From NCBI RefSeq assembly GCF_020080835.1, contig NC_058161.1, positions 22,495,603-22,559,602 on the forward strand: 64,000 nt of DNA, read 5' to 3'. The position numbers and the translations under genes are program-made. This document shows, one piece after another, positions 58,399 through 64,000 of this stretch. The notes beneath the pieces are model-generated. The model saw only the letters and a program-made list of their open reading frames with translations. It searched no databases and was not told the DNA's origin. The stretch is from Cotesia glomerata. Taxonomy: Eukaryota > Arthropoda > Insecta > Hymenoptera > Braconidae. Positions within the stretch are counted from its first letter, which is position 1. Each line of letters starts with the position of its first letter.

Positions 58399-58615
58399 TG
58401 TCAGTTGTACGTAATGTCTAAGTCATTCCCGTGATATCATAGAGAAGTAATAAACTTACATCAGTATGATATCAAAATTATATCATATATTCTTACATCA
58501 TAATTGAATCACAAGACAGGTCAATTTTACGTCATATTTACGTAAAAAATTGTGACATACCTATGACTTATAAATGACGTCATATTAAAGTCATGTGTTC
58601 ACTGGGTAGTATTTT

Positions 58616-59468
58616 TTTGGTTAAATTTCTATAATTATAATTGTCTGAGCTCACAATTATTTATTTTATGTGAATTTTCTTCATAGTTTCGTTTATTTTT
58701 TTTATTTTCTAAACATATAATTAACTAAAATTTTTAGTAAGAGATGTCCAAATTGAGAATTTTTTATTTTACTCGAATCATTGCCAAACGTTACAAATCA
58801 ATCACGACGACTATAGTACAGTCCAATATTTTAGTAGTTCATTTTAAAAATTTAAAGATATCCTACAGTATTTTAGAACATAAAACAGAAAAGAAACACT
58901 AATTTAGAAACACTAAATTTTTTGAAGTAAAACTTCTTTAGGCGCGACTAGGGAGTAACTCAGATTTTTTTTCTGACGGAAGTAACGCTTACTATAGTCT
59001 GTGTAGTTTCCGCTATTCAAAAATAATAATTTGGATTGGTCGTAAGTAAATTTTATATACTCCACGCTTCTTGACTTATACGCCAGCTAGTGGCAAATAT
59101 TATAATCAATTAGGATTATTTATTACCAATATTTTAAAACGGATCAATTGTGAATAGCAAAGTAAATAAAAATTCAACAGTCTGAAAAAAAAATTATTTT
59201 AAATTGCAAAGTTTTTTGAAAATCTCTAAGTATACTTGTTTATTTATTACTTTTGTAATAAATAAATTATTAATAAATTTTCTGACGATTGCGACATTCT
59301 ATAAAATTCAATTTGGAAAATCCAAAAGTTCACGACTCATAATGCTCATTTAATTATGAAATATTAAAAACAAGTCGTTCAAAATTAGTTGCTGAAAAAA
59401 CAGCTGTACTAGGAAGGTAATGCACAGGCGCCTCTAGTGGAATAAATGTACATAATTTGTATAGATAT
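58616..59468. other. Unassigned interval
   Basis: AT-rich and non-coding; no repeat shared with the rest of the window was recognised. Confidence 0.3.
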
Positions 59469-61769
59469 TGAAACGGAATTTTTTGTTTCCCTTGGTCGCC
59501 CTTTTTACTCTTAAGGGCGCCACTGGATTTTTGGACTCAGTATCCAGAAACTGGACCAGAACATGGAGTATTAGGTCAGGGTCGTGAGAAATTGCTGAAA
59601 GGAACTAAAGAATTAAACACAGAAATTTATTTAACAAAATTATTTATTTGTCTAATCCCTTTTACAATTGAAATAATGGCCAAAATAACAATATATAAAA
59701 TTTCATAGATAAGAATCCACACTCACACTCACTCTCATTCGGTATATTTCACGCTGTCCAGCTAGACCCTCACGTGGCTACAGTACCCGATGCCTACTGG
59801 ACTCTCACGGTACTCTATCTACTTCGCGTCGTCCCCTGGACCTCTAACGCTACTCTAACTTAGTTCGCGTGGTCTCACAGACTCTCACGCCACTGAGCTG
59901 GACCCGGACGTGACTGCACACGTTGTCCACACAGCGCACGCTGTTCCCCAAACTTCACGCTACTCTAAGAGAACTACCCCGAAGCCGGATAGCCCCTTTA
60001 CTCACACACAAACACACTTCATTCTAATTTCCAATAATAACAATAATAACGCTTGAATTCCAATTTATAACTAATTTCCAAAATATTATTTTCCTAATTA
60101 ATATTTCTAAAATTTTTATTCATCATTTTCCGAATTATAAATTACAAATTCCTATTATCTAAATTACTGCCGTATCTTCAACTTCTACAACAATAATTAT
60201 CCAAATTAAAATTCCAATTCATCGAGGATTAAATCCATTCATTATGTCCGAGAAATTACTAAATAAATTTTAATCTTTATTTTAACAAAATTAAATAAAT
60301 TCCTATAATCGAGTAAACTTAAATCTTTTATATTATTTAATTTAATCCAAATTATTTTATTCCGACCTATTTTATTTAATCCAGTAATCAGCAGTAAATT
60401 TTACTAAATTTATTTTCCAACGCAAAAGTGAAATTTGACAAAAGATTATTCTATTGTATTTTATTATGTGTTTCTTAAAACTTAATATTTCATTTTACTT
60501 GAGTTTATTTTATTTCAAACGAACGGAGACATTTTGTTTCGACCTTGAATGTCCTCTACTTAGCGTTTTCGCGCGGAACAAGATGGCTGACGCTCTCGCT
60601 CGGTCTTGCGTCTCTGTCGCAAGTTTTTAGTGTAATTTTTTTTTTTTTTTTGACGAATTTTTATCATTTTTATTTTCTACCCTTTTTTTTACTAAATAAT
60701 TTAGATTAACAATTATATTGATTTTAATAATTATTTCCTGACTCTAGATTTATTTAAATTATGACAAATATTAAATAATGCGCCAAATAATTTATTAAAA
60801 TAATTTTAGTTTGGAATAAATTTTTGTCTCAAATAATTCTAATTTAGCGGTTTACTCAATTCTATTTCTATTGGCTTAAGCCAGATTATTATTCAAAGAT
60901 TTTCAATTAATAAATTTTACACATGGCGTAAAGATCTGGAATTAATAACCCGAACTAAATGCCTAGTATTATTAACCCCGACAGGCCTACGTGTAAAATT
61001 AGTAATGACCAAGACAAGTCTATTTCCCTAACAAATTAATTAATAACCCGAAACCTGTCCTAGTATTATTAATTAATTGTTTTATAATTTTCTCTAATTT
61101 TAATATTAAATCTGATACTAAATAAAGCTAACGATTGTGACTGAGTACGAAATGGCGGTGACCTTCAGCCGACGTGTTGCCTGGCTGATGCCGCTGCCCC
61201 AAGGAATAATTAAGACTCGTTATTTGTACCTGGAGTTCTTATAATTTTAATCTGCACTCCAACGGTGAGCTGCAACTTCTAGTCTTCGTGTACTGGCGTG
61301 AATTTTCCCTCGGTGAAGTATTCTCAATTTGGCGGCAAACTCTGGTCACTCACACTCGCTCTCTGGGTATCTATTACGCCTGTAACCGCAAATCAGCATT
61401 AGAAATTATCACAAGTTAAAGTTAATCTAACCAAACCGGCATTAGGCCTAGCAAGCATTAAATTAACAAAATATTATCGCTTCGTTCCACGTTGGACAAG
61501 CAGAATAAAAATAATTACCTTAGCTGGATGTTTTGGAAAAATTTGCGTCTCGTCCATTCGAGCTACTCAGTCACAATGATTCTTACCAAATTTAGTTCTA
61601 CACTTATTGCTCCCTCTGCTCTCCCCACTACCACTACGCCGGCTTCTCCACCTTGGGGCCTTTCTTACTAGCTCTAAACGAGCTTTAGATCACAGCGCAC
61701 TGTGAGCAGTTGATAAATAACTGGGTACCGAAATAGGGGAATTTACCGAGTAACGATCACTCCGTTACA
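59469..61769. mobile_element. Solo-LTR-like element, 2.3 kb, TGAAACGGAA...TCCGTTACA
   Basis: It starts TGAAACGGAA and ends TCCGTTACA, with ATAT on both sides (4-bp TSD, weak because of base composition). It aligns by eye with 1613-3749: 'gcgccactgg' near 59518, 'ttcgttccac' near 61482 and 'gatcacagcgc' near 61690. The CTC-rich tract at 59720-59960 corresponds to 1980-2160. No open frame of note, so it is the second copy of this long-LTR family. Confidence 0.65.
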
Positions 61770-62489
61770 ATATATCACTATCCATGTAAATTTTAGATGG
61801 ATATATGTACAGATATACAGTCTTCTAGCTTTTTTATTTTGTTAATTGTACATGAATGACACTGAATTACCTAACCATTCGCATTCGGTGGCCTACAATT
61901 ATCCTAAAGAATTAAAAAAAAAATTTAACTTAATTAATGCATTTTTTCGCAAATTATAGTATTTTCAGAGTTTCATACATGACGGACAGGAAATTTTTTT
62001 AACCTATTTTGAGGTTTTTTTCCGTTTCTAGTAAACTAAATCAATTTTTGAAACGTGTCAAATTAATCTCCATTAAATTATCTTGACAATAGTATGCAAA
62101 ATATCGGTGACCGTCTCTTTTCTCTCATGCAAAAATTTCTCGCGACAAAAATTGTCAGCAATAATTTCTCGTAAAATATTTTTTAACACAAAAACCATAA
62201 TAAAAGGGCCATGTTAATGTTTTTTTTTTTTTTTTAATAATTGTACTTAATTGTAAATAATTGTGAGAAATTTTTGTTTATAAATTTTGGCGGGATTAAT
62301 AAAGGCGGGGAGCCAAATGTAATTAAATTATAATGTGATATTTATTATTCAAGTTAGAATTTAATAAATTAAGGAAAAAAATTTTTTTCTCGGAAACTTG
62401 GACAATAAAAAACTAAGATGTTACATTTCCAAAAATATCTCAACGTTTCTTTGGTTTATTTCCAACTTCTTCAGGAGATCTAAAACATA
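61770..62489. other. Unassigned AT-rich interval
   Basis: Contains T-run and A-run stretches and GGCGGGATTAATAAAGGCGG at about 62290. No coding. Confidence 0.3.
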
Positions 62490-62492
62490 ATT

Positions 62493-62558
62493 AAGGTAAA
62501 AGCCCCAATATATGATCATATACTGGTACATGATCATATATTGGGGCTTTGACCTTAC
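62493..62558. repeat. 66-bp near-perfect hairpin
   Basis: TAAGGTAAAAGCCCCAATAT at 62493 pairs with ATATTGGGGCTTTGACCTTA ending at about 62558, continuing through ATGATCAT on both sides to a loop of about ten bases. Only one mismatch is seen in the outer stem. It could be a minimal foldback element or a transcribed stem-loop. Confidence 0.7.
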
Positions 62559-62560
62559 AT

Positions 62561-63090
62561 TGCAATATTTAATTATAAAATTTACGTCAAGTTCTATATA
62601 AGTACATTCCATTATTCATAGTAAACAAAATAAATAATAATAAAATACAAACATAACATGACATTACTTTTTGAGGTTAACATCCTCGTTGTAAATGCTG
62701 GTCCATAATACCAGGTCAATTTAATTATAAAACAAGATCTGAAGCTAACAAAAAATTAACTATTGCTATCATTCCAATATAATTACTAGATATTGTAATA
62801 AATATTTAACAATATAACCAAATGAGTACACTGTGACAATTATACTAACACATGTGTGACTTATGACTAGTAAGTCACATGTAGCTCCTATAGTATATTA
62901 TGGCAATAGATACTATACGAGTATCCTACTGTACCGACAATGTGTTCAATATCAATGACTCACTTTGATTTGATGTAAATGTAAATAAAAAAATTTTATC
63001 AATAAAAATGAGAAAAAATTAAAAATTTTTAAAAATTTTTAAAATTGATGAAAGAAATATTTCTTGACATGTCGATAGATATTGTACACT
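62561..63090. other. Unassigned; probably 3' UTR side of the Penelope fragment
   Basis: AT-rich, with TAAAAATTTTTAAAA runs at 63018-63045 just below the Penelope stop. No recognisable terminus. Confidence 0.3.
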
Positions 63091-63507
63091 CTACTCCTGA
63101 CAATCTGTTGAAGTTCTCACACTGTTACTCAAATCACTGTATACTGTACTCAGACCCTGTGTGTCAGTTCTAAAATTCACACAGTCCAAAGTCTTGATAA
63201 AAACCATTTCACTTATGTTCCTCTTCATGAAATTTTCTTCCAGGTCCAAAATCTCCGCTTTGTCAAATTGGAAATTGTGTCCATCGTTCTCGGAATGATG
63301 TATTGCCAGGGCTGTCTTGTTGTTTTTATTGCAGTTTTCAATTCTACAATCAGTCTTGTGTTGAGCCATCCTCTTTTTTAATTTTTGTCGAGTTTGACCA
63401 ACATACCACTTCCCGCATGAACACGGGATCCTATACACCAAGTTCGACAAATTATCTTTGTCAACCTTATCTTTAAGTCGACTATAAAGATTTTTAGTAG
63501 ATTTCAT
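63091..63507 (-). pseudogene. Penelope-like element GIY-YIG endonuclease fragment
   Basis: On the minus strand this codes the C-terminal endonuclease of a Penelope-like retroelement. Motifs are NLVYRIPCSCGKWYVGQT (the GIY-YIG core as VY...YVG), KKRMAQHKTDCR (conserved Arg and His) and HHSENDGHNFQFDKAEIL with the distal Glu region. These cut the target during insertion. The reverse transcriptase that should precede it is absent: recognisable coding begins at about 63490, where the sequence passes into a dispersed repeat beginning TTTTTAGTAGATTTCATAG. The first codons, including the Met, therefore come from that repeat. There is no stop inside. The GIY-YIG fold plus VYRIPC is diagnostic for Penelope-type ends. 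Confidence 0.85.
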
Positions 63508-63624
63508 AGAAATCTAACTATTGCAATGGTCCTCATGACAAAACTTTTGAAAAATTTTGCTATATTCCGACTTAACTCGCCGAGCTGAGTCAGAAAATAC
63601 ATATGGTTCAAAAGTTTATATATG

Positions 63625-63695
<71 letters not shown>

Positions 63696-64000
63696 TTATA
63701 TATATATTTATATATATATATACGATATAACGCGGCTTGTCACCACGATAGCGTCGTCAATTTACAATGGATCTTTACCAAACTCAACATACTTATTCTA
63801 CAGATAGATACTGAAGTCAAGTTCGAAGATGAGCTTAATCGGTCAAGTAATTTAGAAATGCCATGATTTCAAAATTTTCAAAATTCATATTTCTTCACTT
63901 TCTTACTCGAATAACTTTTGAATAGGATAACTTATTGAAATTCTGTAAAATACATCTGAAAGCTCTTTAAATAAGCTTCAATTTGAATACTATATCATAA
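63490..64000 (+). repeat. Dispersed repeat with hairpin and (TA)n, runs off the window
   Basis: It begins TTTTTAGTAGATTTCATAG with palindrome AGATTTCATAGAAATCT, then 'gctgagtcagaaaa' and 'gttcaaaagtttatatatg', and (TA)n at 63627-63722. The same order lies at 2966-3172, and the hairpin alone at 21757. The later part ('aagttcgaagatgagc') matches 39460. Confidence 0.65.

Larger units (their letters stand above)
57780..58615. repeat. Word array, TTACGTCA / GTGACTTGTCACTGA words, with two inserts
   Basis: Variants of TTACGTA, TTACGTCA and CCGTGACTTGTCACTGATG are spread from 57800 to 57960 and again at 58100-58145 and 58405-58605, in both orientations. They are interrupted by a LINE-like tail (57958-58080) and a Helitron (58150-58398). 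The right boundary may be the 'gtgttcactgggtagtatttttt' area; the left was not found. Confidence 0.6.

Noticed and set aside
63603..63866. Frames rich in Tyr-Ile
   Set aside because: Translation of (TA)n tracts; likewise 11260-11349.

Overview
This window is AT-rich eukaryotic DNA that looks like repeat-filled chromosomal sequence from an insect. I see no confident host gene in 64 kb. Everything recognisable as protein is of transposon origin, and almost all of it is broken. The organism call is inference: it rests on the mix of R1-clade LINE, Lep1-like and autonomous-type Helitrons, a Helentron, a Penelope fragment, a PIF/Harbinger-like transposase and an animal EnSpm/CACTA element. A hymenopteran such as a parasitoid wasp would fit, but the sequence alone does not prove it.

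Layout. 0-4.4 kb: an inverted pair of a dispersed repeat and a 2.1-kb solo-LTR-like element with a 4-bp target duplication. 4.4-6.6 kb: the 3' half of a Helitron (PIF1 helicase, intact CTAG end). 6.64-11.26 kb: a DNA transposon with about 565-bp terminal inverted repeats (TIRs), a four-exon transposase-like pseudogene, and two small inserts sharing one 14-bp target duplication. 11.3-12.5 kb: a second inverted-repeat element. 12.5-15.85 kb: a Helitron carrying 140-bp tandem repeats, split by a 1-kb solo LTR with a 5-bp duplication. 17.7-18.4 kb: the 3' end of an R1-clade LINE. 18.6-22.2 kb: tandem Helitrons, a LINE end and another complete Helitron. 23.0-25.0 kb: a PIF/Harbinger-like transposase pseudogene. 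25.2-26.5 kb: GATC-word arrays around a tRNA-like core. 27.0-30.4 kb: a Helentron (PIF1 plus endonuclease) inside a long inverted repeat.

30.7-41.3 kb: nested TIR elements, word-array elements and 5S-rRNA-derived sequence. 41.3-49.7 kb: a 0.9-kb solo LTR (TSD GCTA) split by a structurally complete 7.5-kb EnSpm-like transposon. That transposon has a zinc-finger/transposase gene lying inside the first intron of a ten-exon SAM-domain gene. 50.1-56.3 kb: a nearly full-length 5.1-kb R1-clade LINE inserted into an (AC)n tract of a dispersed repeat. 57-62 kb: gene-free, with word arrays, a 249-bp Helitron and a 2.3-kb solo-LTR-like element. 63.1-63.5 kb: a Penelope GIY-YIG fragment.

The most novel-looking pattern is a group of gene-free elements. 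Each is built from many degenerate copies of its own short palindromic word (for example GATC-based, ATATCAGG-based, GTTAAATTTAAC-based), bounded by similar G-then-A-run termini, and two kinds enclose Pol III-gene-like cores (tRNA-like, 5S-like). The subterminal word repeats of the autonomous EnSpm element suggest what mobilises them. All coordinates and splice sites were read by eye; no alignment or database search was run.
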